This document shows positions 11,231 through 24,125 of a stretch of 64,000 nt of DNA, piece after piece. The stretch comes from Lasiosphaeris hirsuta (lineage: Eukaryota; Ascomycota; Sordariomycetes; Sordariales; Lasiosphaeriaceae), in NCBI GenBank assembly GCA_030549175.1, contig JAUKUA010000002.1, positions 5,828,001-5,892,000 of the forward strand. The letters run 5' to 3'. How positions within the stretch are numbered: position 1 is the stretch's first letter; the number at the start of each line of letters is the position of its first letter. The notes beneath the pieces are model-generated. The model was not told the origin of the DNA, did no database searches, and saw only the letters and a program-made list of their open reading frames with translations. The position numbers and the translations under genes were made by a program.

Positions 11231-14200
11231 TTGTCTTCTGGTGTGGCTTGTTGTACTTCCCCCTGGCGTGTGCTGGGTGTGGCTGCTCCGTGGGGAGGGG
11301 CGGGAAGGGTAAGGGGGGCACGGCGCCCTATGTTGTTGGCGTTGGGTAGGGGAAACGAACGGCGGGAGCCCGGGAACTCCAAAGTTTGACAGGTCCAGGC
11401 TTGGGCGTGCTTGGGTGTGCGCTTGGGGGGAAGGGCTTGGCACACGGCCTTGTATTGAAGTAGAAACGGCAGGACGGGACTGGGGAAGGGGGGAGGGGGG
11501 TGTGGGTGGTGGATAGCTTCTAGCAAAAGGGCAGTGGCAGATAGCCGGGACTTGCCACTAGTATCATCGAGTACTTTGTTGGGTACTTCTGTAGTAGCCC
11601 TTGGGCAAGACGCTGTGGCAAAGGAAGAGCATTGTGACACGTAAGGGCGTACCCTGAAATGGGAAAGATTGCTGGGCTGTTGGGGGACATGGGAGACAGG
11701 GCGGGCATTTCGATTGAAAGGCGGTATATCAGTTATGCTGGCGAGTGTTAGGACTCTGCGGGCTCTGCTCGATAACTACCAGAGTACCTGCCCGATGCCT
11801 CTAGCACTGCGAAATGTGGTACATAGCCCCCGGTAGCCCTGGTAGCTTGGGGAGGGTAGGCCGGCCGGAGCATTTGCTCCACGGGACCGTGATAGGCTTA
11901 CGCAGCGCGCAGCGCTTACAACGGGGTCTGGCAGCTGGTACTGCAAGACTGCGAGCCTGCGAGACTACAACAGAGGACCTGCCCTGGACACCCATGGACG
12001 CCGCACCTGGCACTTAGCACCTCAGCCTCCATGTTCTAGACTGCGAGAACTGCAAGTGCTCGCACAAACCCGCATCCGCCGATGTCTGTGGTCCTGTCGC
12101 TAGGGACCGTCGCTGTAGCCCTGCCGCCCGTTGTGGCCTTCTGTGCGCCCCTGTGCTCTGTATGTACCTTGATCCCGTCTGGTTTTTTTTTTTTTTTTCA
12201 TTGTGCCTAGCCTGCTCGCTGCTGGCTGCTGGTGCTGGGTGGTGCTGCCGCGGCTGCTCGTCCCGCTCCACTGAGACTAGATGAAGCTGGAATCGCCGCT
12301 TGCTCCATCATCTCGGCACAAGCGGTGTGGGGGGGGGGGGGAGGGACTCGGAGTGGATTGAAGGAAGGGAACAATGAGGAATAGCAATGGGAATCTCCCA
12401 GATTCCCTCACGATCCATGATCCTAGGGTCTCAAGACCAAGCCCAGTCGGAAGAGCGGCGAGAGATCCTGCAGCTCAGATTGTGGATTATGTTAGGGTGT
12501 CAGTTTGTCCTGTCCGCGCGCGTGTTCACTCCGTCTGTCTGCGAGGTTGCGGCCTACACTACACTACCCAGGTGCTGCTCTGGCGAGGTCCTGGTCGCGG
12601 GAGATGGGGATCGAAAGCAACAGCACCATCCATCAGCATCCGAACATGCTGCGGGCTGCGGGCATGCTGCGGGCGAGTGCTATGCATGCCTCGCGCTGGT
12701 TGCGTGCTTCCAACCCAGGACGAAGGTGACGAGGGCCACTCACAGCTGTCCCGTTGCATGCTAGTATAGTCGCGAACATGCCTGCCGAATATGGTATAAG
12801 AATTGGCAAAAACAAATGCAAAATCGCAAAAATAAAAAGAGCAGCGTAAAAGGGAGCAGCCGAAGGCGGCACACAGGTGGCCTGACCTTTATCGTCGCCG
12901 GGTCGAGATTTGCTTCGCCATCGCCGCGTTTTCGCGTGATCCAATGCGCGTGAGAGTTTTCGGCTCAGGAAGCTGAACTCTGTCCAACGCTGACCCTCTC
13001 CAGGGTCGTGGCGTTGCAGGTGAGCCGCTAGTGCCCCTCCATCCCTCCTTCCATCGCAAACCGTGGACTCGAATTGGTCCCGCTGCGGGGCGTGCCTGCC
13101 CGTCTGTCTGTCGTCTGCCCGTGTGCTAGGACCGTATAGGGACCCTGGAACCTGGAAGGGAAGAAAATATTTCGAATCTCGACCCCACCATGTCCATCTT
13201 CTCCCCGCCATCCGCCTGGGTTCCACTCCACGCCCGGATGCTCCTCGATGAATGCGAGCCCCACCTCAGATATCCGTACAGGCGAGTTGGCGATGGCAGC
13301 CGGCAGGCCACTGGTAGCGCCGGTAGCCATTACCATCTAGGCACCTAGGCCACGGTGCCACGGTGCCACGATGCCGACCCCCGCCGTGCTGCTGCTTCCG
13401 TCGGGGGCACCCAAGCTGAAGCTGACCTATGTGCCCCCCCGCGACTCCGACCGGGCTAAGTCCACCTAAATGCCATGCAAAAAGCCATATAGACGCCGCT
13501 GATTATTCCACCTGAAGCAGAGAATCCGAGATCGGGTCGCAGGTGGGCGTTCGCTTACAGCGGCTGCTGGTCGCTCCCGGAGCGTGCAGCAACTGAAAAG
13601 AGGCCGTGAAGCCCTGGCCGCCACAGCCGTTGGATCTACATAGAACTGCCCTGGCAAGCCTGGTTGCCTGGGTATCTAGTTAGTGCACTGGTAGATAGGC
13701 TGGCGGAAAACAACGCCCCGAGGGTAGCCAGGGAGCTAGAGCATCGGCCCCCCCCCCCCCAGTGCCGCGCCCAGCGTCGTGTTCAACATCCGCCATGGAA
13801 TCGTGGATTGGATTAGGCTCACACAGGATACCCGGATGCTGGATGGATGGATTCTCGTCCCTGTCGACCTGACAAGCCTCCCGTCCCTCGGGCCTGGGCC
13901 TCTCCGCCAGCAGCAGCCCAGCAGCAGTCAACAGCAAGTCAGCAGGCCAGGAAGCAGCGGCCAGTCAAACCGCCCTAGAGCCTCTCGCTCGGGTCGGACG
14001 GGCTTCGCGAGTCTTCTCGAATTGTCCCTGTTGTTAGCTCGACAGGAAGCCATGGCCCATCATTAGGACGTCACCGACTCCCCATTGGCGACACGGTCCT
14101 GCGGCACCCTGCTGCATCATGCTCCTGCGGCATCTGCTGCTCTGCCCCCGCGAACCCCCAGACTCTGGCAGAGCTGACCTCTTCGGTCAGTCAAGCGAAT

Positions 14201-14405
14201 CGGCTGTCGTGAACACGCCACTCCAGCAGAAATTGCCCAGGCTGCCCGTACATCATATGCAGCACCCGCTTTCTTTGACAGCATCAACAGCCCGCCGCCT
14301 TCGTGAGTAGTGCTAGGCAGTGTAGCCATGCATTGTGCACACTTTGGCAGCAGAGAGATAATGTCATAGTGTAGTGAAGACCAAACACGGTAAGAAACCC
14401 AAAAC

Positions 14406-14406
<1 letters not shown>

Positions 14407-14436
<30 letters not shown>
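14407..14436 (+). repeat. A30 homopolymer
   Basis: Thirty consecutive A on the plus strand in a gene-free area. It could be the poly(A) tail of an old retroposed sequence or slippage; no matching ORF lies upstream on the plus strand. Confidence 0.9.
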
Positions 14437-14438
<2 letters not shown>

Positions 14439-16656
14439 CCACACGTCAAAGTACCCTGGCACTCATGCAAGTAATTCCATGCTGTACAATGCTAGCCCGC
14501 GACGTTCATGCAGCTCCGCCGGCATCAGGTATGTCCCCCTGCTGTCGAGCCCACCAAGCCGAGCAAGGCAACATGCTCGCGACCACATGTCATTCTCACA
14601 ATGCCATATCTCGATGGCATCGAGGCCGTCAGAAGATTCCGAACCCCCACCCCTGAAAAAGACGGCGAACTAGCTTCCTGATGTCGAATTCGCAGCTTTT
14701 CCCGCACACAGCCCTGCTGGATCTCCTGTCAAGACCCTCGCCTTCCAGAGTCTGCCAACTTTAAACCGGGCAGCGCGGCGGCCGCCGGTGCCAACTCTGG
14801 GAATGATGGTCTCCGGCCGGGCAGACCGACATATCTTCAAAGGTCCTCAGGCCCCAGGGCCGGCAGATCCATCAGATCCATCGGATCCATACGACTTCCT
14901 TCGACGCGAAAACGAAATCACGTCGCGGGGAAATGAAATGCGCATCTCGTTGGTGGAGATGGTGTGGAGCGTCGACAGCTGCCGGAACGGGCTTGCATCC
15001 TGCAGCTCGTCCGCATTTTTGCTCGCATTTTGCTCGTCTCTTCGAGAATGCCAGGCTCGCAGACAGATGTGTGCTGCAAGTTGGAAACTGCCAGAATCGC
15101 CACCACAGCAGGACAGCTCAACAGGGTACCTAGGGCGAGACCTGGCAGATTCCCCCCCCTTGGAACCCCGCCACACGTGCGCCGCCCATCTTTCCGAACC
15201 AGGCTGAATCGCGTGGCTCAACGCTCAACGGAATTTCTCTTCCAAACGACAACCGCATTGACCTCTTTCTCGACTCGGCGCCGAAATGCTCGCTGTTTGC
15301 TCGTTGCTTCCCCACGCACAAGGCCCCCCCCCCCCCCGGGATGGTTCTAGGCTTTTGTCGACCTCCTGCCCTTGCTGCAGCCCGGGCCCCTCCGGTGTGC
15401 TGCGGCCTCCCTGATTGGCGCCTGTCCTGGACACGGCCACAACGGCGTAGATGATGTACTCACTCGCCACAATTGCTGCCCAATTTGACTGGAGAGTTAC
15501 GCGGGCGCATGCGGGCAAGCCACGAGCCTCTCCAACTGTGACGAAAGCGATCATCCAAGCATCGCTGCCCCTGTCCCTCGGCTTGCGTGCCAAGATGACG
15601 GAGCCTTCTCGCCACCCACGCCCTGCCATGGTTGGGACACTGCCAAACCTATTATTGCCAAAACCAGTTGATTATGACGAGAAAGTCCAATCTCCTCAAA
15701 CCGGCCAGACGAACCTCGTGAACGATTTGCGGAGGCAGCTCAATTGGATCTCGGTTACACAACAGGTTGTCCTGGGATCAATCAATCAATCAATCACCGT
15801 GGCCAACGCTCTGGGGCAACTTTCCGCGTGTTTACATTGGGGAGTTTGTCAGCTTGCCCTGTCTCTCCCTTCATCGTCTTCTCTCAGGAACAACTATTGG
15901 CTGCTCACGAGCCGTCGGGTGATGTCAATGACGAACCGCGGTCGACGTGGCTGAGGGTGAGTCAATCGTAATTTGGTTGTGGGAAAGTTGGCTTCATGGG
16001 CTGCCTGAGTGATTGGCCCTGTTGAGGCTATCTCCTTCACCGCCGGCGTTGGTTTGAGGCGGCAGTCGTTGCAACCCTCAGGAGGGTCCCACGGGGGGCT
16101 ACATGTCTACCTTGTTCGCGTGGGATGTTAGTAATTGGAGTGTAGGTGTGCTGGTGTTGGCGTGTGATGGGGAGAGCGACGTGGATGAGGAAAAGTGTGG
16201 GCGTCTTTCGATGCCACGACGCCTGGCCCCCGACGGCATCAAAGCACCACCCGAGGCGGGACAGTGTTTTGTTGGGTTTGAAACCATTCCAGCAGCCGCT
16301 AGCTGGTCTACAAGTCCTACACCACGGGAACCCGAGACTCTTCTAGGGTTACCGAGAGAGCCCTTAGGTGAGATCTATTCGCTGTGATTCCCCCCCTCCC
16401 CTCCCCCCCCCCGGGACCCCAGGATATTGGGAAAATACCATGTTCCCTTTTAACACCTTACCTTTTGGTGGTAGCTTTGATAGGTCTTTTGAATCTGCTC
16501 GAGACCTTTGCTTTGCCTATTGAATCTCTCAATGTGTGGCTTTCAATGCCTATCCCATGGCTTGAAAGGCCTACTGTCACGCCAACAAGGTCTTGCTCGG
16601 TTGATCATTTGGCTGGGCTTCGAGGCACATTGTTGATATTGGTTATCGTAGGGTAG

Positions 16657-17401
16657 CTACAGTCGGCTCACTGCACCCCGGCTACTCGCGCCACTCTTCC
16701 TACCCCATTTCTCCCTCAGCTCCACGGGCAAGCCCTCTCTCTCGGCCACCCAGTTCGTCCGTCTCGCAGTCTCCCGGACACGGTAGCTGGAAACCGCCCG
16801 GTCAACCTTCTCCATCTGCCACTCAAAAGGCTCTGCCTTATTGGCACCGCAGCCGCGCTTCTCAACGCCGTTGCCGAAAACCTGGGCCTCGCACCGCTTC
16901 TTTGCCGCATCCCGGCACTCTTTCGCGATCCGCTCCCGGTACTGGCCAATGTTGATGATCTCCTGGCTCATCAGCGCCGCCTGGCCGGCACAGTACTGCG
17001 TTGCCTTCTGGTAGTGCAGTCCCTGTCCGCAGTACCACTTCTGCCACTCTTCCATGTAGGCGATGCGTGGCTGGAGTCGCTGAACGATGCCGTCGAGGTG
17101 GCGGATCTCGGCCCGGACTGCCTCCATCTTGGCGAGACTCTGGGCGCGTGTCAGGGTTGGGGGGGCTCGTGTGGTGGATGGGCAGATTGTTGGCCGTGCG
17201 GGAGCTGTTGGTGGGATGGGAGGGCTTGTTGTGGGTGTGGTGATGGCTGCTCGGGCGGTCAATGAGGAGTGAGCATGGCTTTCAAGGGGGTTGTGATTTA
17301 CTGGTCTGAGTCGTCACGGTGGGGGAGTTTGTGAGAGTTGCCACGGTGAGGGAGTTGGTGAAGGTCGTGGGGGAGTTGGTAATGGCTTCAGAGGTGGTGA
17401 G
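16657..17401 (-). CDS. Hypothetical Thr/Pro-rich protein with Cys-containing helical C-terminus (5' end unresolved)
   Basis: At least two exons on the minus strand, about 17401-17302 and 17246-16657, join in frame across a GTAAAT..GCAG intron. The upstream exon encodes a Thr/Ser/Asn-rich run (TNSPTTFTNSLTVATL), continuing as TTPTTSPPIPPTAPARPT. After that come a charged, helix-prone segment (SLAKMEAVRAEIRHLDGIV) and about 120 residues with five cysteines (near WYCGQGL, QYCAGQA, KECRDA, KRCEAQ and RGCGANK). More exons probably lie upstream: 17494 is a good donor after TTTSGQT, and an ATG-opened frame lies at 17777-17592, but I could not join them unambiguously. Poly-A runs in the likely intron at 17410-17470 complicate splicing. 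The layout suggests a mucin-like linker with a small folded domain, possibly secreted. No family recognised. Confidence 0.45.
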
Positions 17402-17777
17402 CTTCAGCTTGGTACTTTGTTTTTTTTTTTGGTTTTTTTTTTGGGGGTTTTTTGAGGGCGAGGGGCGAGGGGCGAGGGACGTGTTTTGCTTACTGGTTTG
17501 CCCACTGGTAGTGGTAGAGGGTGTGATGGCTGTTGAGGCTACCCGTCAGACTTTGCGAGGTTGCGGAGGGGTGTGTTTTTCTCTTCCAGGATCACTTGCG
17601 TCGCGAGTTGGGGTTGCTTGACCCAAGCACGAGTTCTGCTAAAATTTTGTTGAGAGCGTTCCTCCGTTCCCCGGTTTTAGTCGTGTATGTGGCCATTAGT
17701 ACTGCCGGGTCTGCCAACACGGGGTTGACCTGTCTCGGCGAAGGGAAGGTACCGTGCGGAGTCTCGGGGGGAGCCAT

Positions 17778-19171
17778 GTCGACGCAAGTGTGCCCGGGGT
17801 CTCTCTTGAACGAGTGCCGTGTGGCGGACGAGACTCGCAACCTACCACTATTGAAGAGGTTAGAGTTTCGCTGTTTCTGTTCACGGCTAGAAAAAGGGGC
17901 GATAGTCAACAAAGTCAAATAACGCAGTGAGTCTTCTAAAGTCTAGTCCTGTTGGTTCTCTGCGTTGCAAGACTCAAGCTACGAGGCTGTTTGTCAGTGC
18001 TTGGGCGGGTGCATGAGGGGCGTGGCTACATAGACATATGTAGTTCTGGTGTATTAAACGGTACGGGATAAGGGGCTGTTGGGAATGGATCTGTTATTAG
18101 TGAATCAGTATTAATAAAGCTGGGTTGTTCCCAGTGATATATATATATATATATTGATGACCACACCTCTGATGAGAAGATGTCTTTCACGTTAACCAGG
18201 GCTGGTGTTTGGTGGTCGTCGTGTGCTGTTTTGGGGGTTCGGGATTGGAGACATGAGGCCGAGAAGTACCACAGGATCTGGGATACTTAGTCTCTGCTGC
18301 GTTGCACAACTATGTGTGTGCTGTTCGTGGAATATAAGGTATCTAGTGATGTTTCTAGCGACTACCGGGCCAAGGTTTGTACTGTCAAGGAAATCTGTTG
18401 CTGAGCATTAATGCCTGATATTTGCACAGTGAATTTGTCATAACTTCCCTGAGGGGCATTTGTGTTATCAGGAGTTCATCAATAGTCGTTGCCCTCTATA
18501 CTGGAGCACTGGTAAGTACAGTGATGAAAGTTGAATATTACTTTGTTGCGTTTCAAGCCTAGATAGACTTGAATCACGTGGTAACCAAGTATTTGCTATT
18601 TGTCTTTTGTTATACACGAGGAATGTGTCGATTTATATTGGCCTTGACTCACATGTTGCATCGATAACATTGGATTTGTTTGGTCTCGAGCGTGATTATC
18701 ACGGGCTCCTCAGACACACCCATGTTGTCCATGTTTTCACACGCAGCCTTCATCCCAAACTCAGCAAACGAGGGCATCACATCACCACTTTGCAGCTCAG
18801 CAGACAATACTCAAAAGGTATCAAGGGTATATATAGCATTAGAATCATCCATCGACGAGGTGACCAGCCCACGACTCAGCTGAGAGCCTAATCAGTCCCG
18901 CTTCATCTTCCTCGCAGTTGCAAAAGGCCAGCTCCGCCGCTGTAGCCCGTAAACTCCACTCCCTTCTCAAACCCGAAATCAAGACGGAGAGTATCTTCAA
19001 AAACATGCTCGACCACTATTGTACAAAGATAGCTTCCCGGGTCTGTCCTTCTTTTGCAAGGCCGCCCCCTCGGGAAGTGCCCAGCTCATCATGCAAAAAT
19101 ATCATGCCGAAATCCATCACTCGCTGCTTGCGTAACTCTGCAAGAGTCTACCACATCATTCGCCGCTGACT
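17778..19171. other. Intergenic, no supported gene
   Basis: Contains an (AT)n stretch near 18138-18154 and AT-richer sequence around 18400-18700. A frame at 18918-19169 opens without ATG and has no recognisable features. It contains the 3' flank of the Crh-type gene. Confidence 0.5.
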
Positions 19172-20987
19172 CTACCTGTAATTCCCATTACCCCAGTACT
19201 GCCCCCCGTTGGGACTGCCGTTATTGTAGCTCGTATCTTGCTGACCACCATGGGCACCGCCGAAGCCACCGCCGTAGCTAGTGTTGGAGGTGTAACTCCT
19301 TTGCGGCATTCGCTGAGCGACCTGGGCCGGGCTGTTGGTGCGCTGCATCCCGCCAAACCCAGGTTGCTGGAACCCGGGCGATCCGCCCCGCATTTGCGTG
19401 TCGGGGGTTGAGAAGCTGCGAGTCGCGGGGTGTGGGTACTGCTGCCCGGCGGCACCCATGCCCATGCCCATGGCCATACCCGCACCAGGAGGTGGCTGCG
19501 TGCCGTTGTTATACGGTGCAGGGGGGCGGGATCCCTCGTGCGGGTTGACGTTGGGGAAGCTTGGGGCCGGGGACCGCGTGTTCGCCGGCCGGTCCGTGTA
19601 TGGGTCGTTGAATGGGTTTGCAGAATTTGGAGGGCTGACGCGGGGCGACTGGGCATTTTCCCGTAGAAGCGGCACGGGGCTGCGCATCGCATTTGCGGCG
19701 GCGACGCCGGCTCCAGCTCCCACTCCAACAGCTGCAGCCTTTTCCCATTTCTCGTTCGGCGTCGGGGGGACGCTGTAGCTGTTATTGTCGCTAAGGCCGT
19801 CACGGCGCATATCCAGCGCGCTGTACTCAGTCGCCTGGTCGGCGAAGCTGTCGGGATCCACGCCAGCCTTTCGGAAGCGCTCAAGTTCCATGCGCTCCTG
19901 CTCGGCCTTGGCCTCGGCGAGTCTTGCCTCGCGGGCGCCGCGGCGGCGCTGTCGGATGCAGTAGAACAGGGCGAAAATGACAAGGATTCCACCAACGCCT
20001 GCTGCGCTGGCGTAGATGGCGATCTTGGCCGTGGGCGAGAGGTTGTTGAACTTCTCGGCAACGGTAGGCTCCGGTACCTTGTTGATCTCATCTTTGACAG
20101 TGGAGTTGCCCCTGTAATCTTAGCGTTAGCATCCACACAACAATGCGCTGATGCAAATCAGGCGCGGGAACTTACTCGACGACCTTGATGCTCTGCCATG
20201 ACCCGGTCTTATCACCGTACACATATTCCTTCCCGTTGCTATAGTCCTCCACCTGGACGCTTTTGACCAGCATGTTGAAAGGACCCTTGGTGTAATCCGT
20301 GTCGCCGCCGGCCCATTCTCGGGTACCCTTTGACAGGGTCGGGTCGCCGCCAGCCCAGATGCCGATGGACAAGCGCATCGGGGTTTGGGGATAGAAGTGC
20401 GTGTTGTTCGCGTCCTTGGGAAGCAGAGTGCGCACCACGCCACCGTCAATGTAGAAGACCAAGGCATCCTTGGTCCAGACTGTGGTGTAGTTGTGGTAGT
20501 CGTGCACACTGCCGGAGACAGCATGCTCGCCGCCGTTATGGAAATCCTGCACCCCCTTGCCAAAGTAATTGCTGAAGACATGGGTCGAGTTGCCACCCTT
20601 GAACTCCCAGTCGATTTCATCCAAGTTGTCGCTTAGAAACATGACAGAGCTGATGATACCGGTGCCAGTGGCCGCCTTCATGATGACCTCGGTGCGGCCG
20701 AAGAAGAAGTAAAACCTAGTTCGGAGGGTGGGGGAATCGCCTTGCTTCTTGAGGATAAACTGAGCACCCTCGTTGGCATTGTAGGTGACCGGGCCGACTG
20801 TGGTGTCCCAGGTGCCGGCCTTGGGGGTCTGGTTGAAGTTGAAGGCGATGTCCATTCCCAGGGCGGGGTCGGGCGGACATGTCGTGTTCATGGGGAAGCA
20901 GTCTGTCGTGACCTGGGCGGCGACATGTTGGAAGGTTGTGGAGGCCAGCAGCACCGCGGCCGAGAGGAACGATCGTGGCAGTAACAT
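19172..20987 (-). CDS. Crh-type GH16 cell-wall transglycosylase (chitin-glucan cross-linking) with transmembrane tail
   Basis: Predicted cell-wall enzyme that transfers chitin chains onto beta-glucan, as Crh1/Utr2 do in yeast. Two exons (20987-20176, 20111-19172; GTAAGT..TACAG intron) give 583 residues. A signal peptide covers about residues 1-24. The catalytic DEIDWEF lies at 123-129, with E124 as nucleophile and E128 as acid/base by family rule; GGDTDYTKGPFNMLVKSV and WQSIKVVE end the GH16 domain. A hydrophobic helix at about 300-322 (IAIYASAAGVGGILVIFALF) is followed by a basic RQRRRG stop-transfer and a 260-residue Pro/Asn/Gly-rich cytoplasmic tail with GMAMGMGMG. Many Crh proteins are GPI-anchored; this one looks like a type I membrane protein with a long tail. 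Confidence 0.92.
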
Positions 20988-23900
20988 CGTGATGGTGTCT
21001 GCGAAAATTTGGAGAAAGACGAAAAGTTGTTGATTGGCAAATAAAACGAGTGCGGCGGTTTCGAGACGGCCAGATTCGGTGCCTCAAAGTTGCGTGTTGT
21101 GGGGTATCTAATTGTCTTCGAAACTCGCGAAGGTGAAAAGAGAATGGCAGATCGAAACAACAACAGACGGCAATTGGTCAAGATCAATTGACAATGCCGA
21201 GAAGAAATGAAGACAATGGTGCTTGAGGCAGCCAAAGTTGAGATGGAAAGCTTGAAGAAGCAGTTGGTCTCGAGGACAGCGTTGGTGAAGGAGTGGATTC
21301 GAGGTCGAAGTTAATCGAGTCGAGGGCTGTTGGCGCTGGCGCTGGCCCGGTCGGTGCTCGGTGTCTTGTGTCTCGAGGGGTAGAGAGGAGGCCGTAGAGA
21401 GTGGACGGCAGCAGGAGATGCGGGATGAGGCAGGAGGTGAAAGGGTCGAGAAGCCGCAAAAAAGGGGCACCCCAGATAAGCAGGAACGCCAGAAGCTGCT
21501 AGGAACCCACGCATGAACACAGCGCGGGAGGGCGTTGGGCCAGGCCACAACAGGCTAGCCCAGCAGCACACCAGCGGTGCACGAGCCTGTTTCCGGGGAG
21601 AGAGCGAATTCTGAGACGAGATCTGTTTCTGGCCCCTGCGCGCCGAGGCTTGGGGCTCGCCAATTGGTTCGCGTTTGACAAGCCACCCACATCCACACCA
21701 CCTCCTCCGCCAAGCGCTTACCTAGTCTAGGAATAGTCGATTGCAGAATGCAAAGGATTTTCAGGAACGCGGTAAATCTCCAAATTTGGGTCAGTCTGGT
21801 CTGGATTTTCCAGAATTTAACGCTGCCGTGGCTCCGAATAATTTCGTCGTGCCACTTCGGCAGTTTGTCGTTCTTGCCAATTCTGATTCTGGCCGATTCC
21901 TTGCCCTCGTGCGGATACCCCAAGACTTTTTGTTCTTTTGAACGCAATTTTGCCGCGGCATATTGTTGTGTTGCAGACGAGTCGTCTGAGACGGCCCGGC
22001 GGGCAAATCAGCAGTCCCCACTCGAAACATGACAGCAAATGAAACGAAACAAACGAACAATGGGGGGGTTCTTGTAGATCCTGAGGCGGAGGTTATCAAC
22101 CCGGATTCGCGATCACCCCTCTTATCGTTCATTTATGTAACCTCCTTCCCGTCCGTGACGTTTCTCCATCTTGCGGTGTGCTGCCCTCTTCCAGATGCAG
22201 CTGACACTCGGCGCTCACCTGCTCACCTCCCCGCCTTCACCTACCCCACCTGCTTTTGCTCACACCTTCTGTTCACCTTTTGTCTCGCTGCCAGCGCACT
22301 TCCTGTCCAGCCCGCAGTTTTCTGCAGGGTGGTGTTACACGTTGCTTCTGGCGCAGCCGTTATCGGCTTATCGCCTGCGATTACTTGCTCCTGTTGTTTT
22401 TACTGCACTTACTTTGCACTGGGTTTGGGAGGGCTGCGTCATTGCTGCGACTCGGCGCGGCTTGTTTGCTGGGGCTGGGACGCTCGAAGTGCCCAGAGCC
22501 ATCCGAGTTTCGGTGACCGACGGCGACGGAAAGTGCTGACAGCACTTTCCGACTATGGGTGGGCGAACACAAGCCCCGACGGGATCCTTGACACCGCCAC
22601 CGACGTTGCGACTGAGGTCAGAATGCGTCTGTGTGAGGTGCCATCCAACCATGATTTATTTCCAAAACCTTGGGCACGCTGTCAGTCGCTCTCAATCACG
22701 CCGTCAATCACGTCGTCTATCGCTCGGCGAATCCTCCCGCTGGCTGGTGCCACCATCTATCTCATCGTGCTCATCTGCAGAAAGTGATCTCGCCAGACGA
22801 AACATACTGACGCCCACAGCATGAGCAGCGTGAGCAGCATGAGCAGCGTGGGCTCTGGGAATAGTTTCTGTGGGCGACAGTACGGGTCAGCACTGGGCAG
22901 CAATTGTCAACACCGAGCCGCACTCAACAAGACTGGACAACTCTGCACCGGGACCTGCATCGTGATCCACGGCACTGCCCACTTCCCTCCGGAGCTCTGG
23001 GTAGCTGGCGCCCGATACGGGCCAAGCGGCAGGTCCAACGGCCTTATCTTGTGCGACACGAGATCCGGCCACGGCAGCGGGGGGATCCACGGGCCTCGAG
23101 TGCATTGGATGCGTTCGGTGCACACGTCACTGGCGCCCACGCCTTCCAGAAGAGCTCCAGACGGGCCATCCAGGACAGGCATCGTGTTGGCACATCTCCC
23201 GCGAAATAGGGCACTTTGTGCCATCCCCCCAGTCCGCAACAGGCCGTCCCTTATCTTCTTTTAGAGTAATCTTGCCAGTCCTCGAATTGTCGACGAGCTG
23301 CCTTCTCTTGGTGCTTCTGTTGGCCGGCTTCGACAATTACTATGTAGTAAGAGCTTGCAATTGGCCCACAATGCTGCCCTGGTCCTGCACAATCCGGCGC
23401 CACACCACGAGAATGCAACTCACATCCCGGAAACCTCGTTCTCTGCCTGCGTATCGCCAGAACTACCATGCGCGAGCTGGTTGGACCATGGTTGAGGTGG
23501 GATGAGCTTAGTGCTCCCCAACTCGAGTCCGTGGCCTAACAAACGCCTTGTCAACACGGCATGGTGTTTTGTGCCTCAATCCCCACCACACCAGCCCTGT
23601 CGATAGGCTAGTTTGCCCAAGACAATGAATCGGCAATGTGCGTGAGAGCATGATTACCTGGCAACTTGGCTAAAGTCTTCCAGTACAGCGCTCTTCGCTG
23701 ATCTCTCCCTCGTCTCGCATAGTTTCTCATTCTCCTCCAGAATTCCTACAACTCAAACGGTCTTTCGTGCAGTACGTAAAAATACGTCAGCTCCCAATCG
23801 GCCCCTGGTGTCACTGGTATCGGTGCATGAATGAATAGTGGGAACCTCTGCAGCTGCCTGTCCCGAGCTTCTTCGCAGCACGCCCATTCGTCTGCCACCC

Positions 23901-24125
23901 CCATCCATCCACTGTCCGCGTCCAACTCGGCCACCACCCAGCCAGGCTCTGCAGGATTTCGGACCCGGATTTCACCATGTCGGCCTAGGTCTGATGCCCT
24001 CTTCGCTCGATGCCTTTGCGCTTCTCCATTTCCTCGCCGCTCTCGACAACCGAACAGGGCCTGGACATGTTGATGAAGGACCCGTAGGTAGTCGCTCGCT
24101 CCCCCCCTCATCTCCTCATATCGCC
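20988..24125. other. Intergenic region between divergent genes
   Basis: Holds the upstream regions of the Crh-type gene (-) and the membrane protein gene (+). A 252-codon plus frame at 22029-22787 and several others lack domain-like composition and overlap other frames. I see no RNA gene or repeat. Confidence 0.5.

Larger units (their letters stand above)
10899..16656. other. Gene-poor, low-complexity 5.8-kb stretch
   Basis: No frame here has a domain, credible splicing or protein-like composition. The stretch is rich in simple sequence: a TG microsatellite, a T16 run at 12183-12198, an A30 run at 14407-14436, G/C runs near 12330, 13750, 15330 and 16400, and pyrimidine-rich patches. It may hold long UTRs, non-coding transcripts or old decayed repeats. 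Confidence 0.5.

Noticed and set aside
11032..11640. His/Thr-rich minus frames of up to 202 codons
   Set aside because: They translate the TG microsatellite and pyrimidine tracts.
15451..15954. 167-codon plus frame
   Set aside because: Ordinary composition without motif; other frames overlap it and no splice model improves it.
10899..16656. Possible retroelement suggested by A30 and T16 runs
   Set aside because: No reverse transcriptase, integrase, LTR or target-site duplication could be seen.
19156..20136. 326-codon minus-strand frame
   Set aside because: Shadow in another frame of exon 2 of the Crh-type gene, which has a membrane helix and a continuous spliced frame.
22029..22787. 252-codon plus frame
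   Set aside because: No family-like sequence, signal or splicing support; probably chance in a GC-rich spacer.
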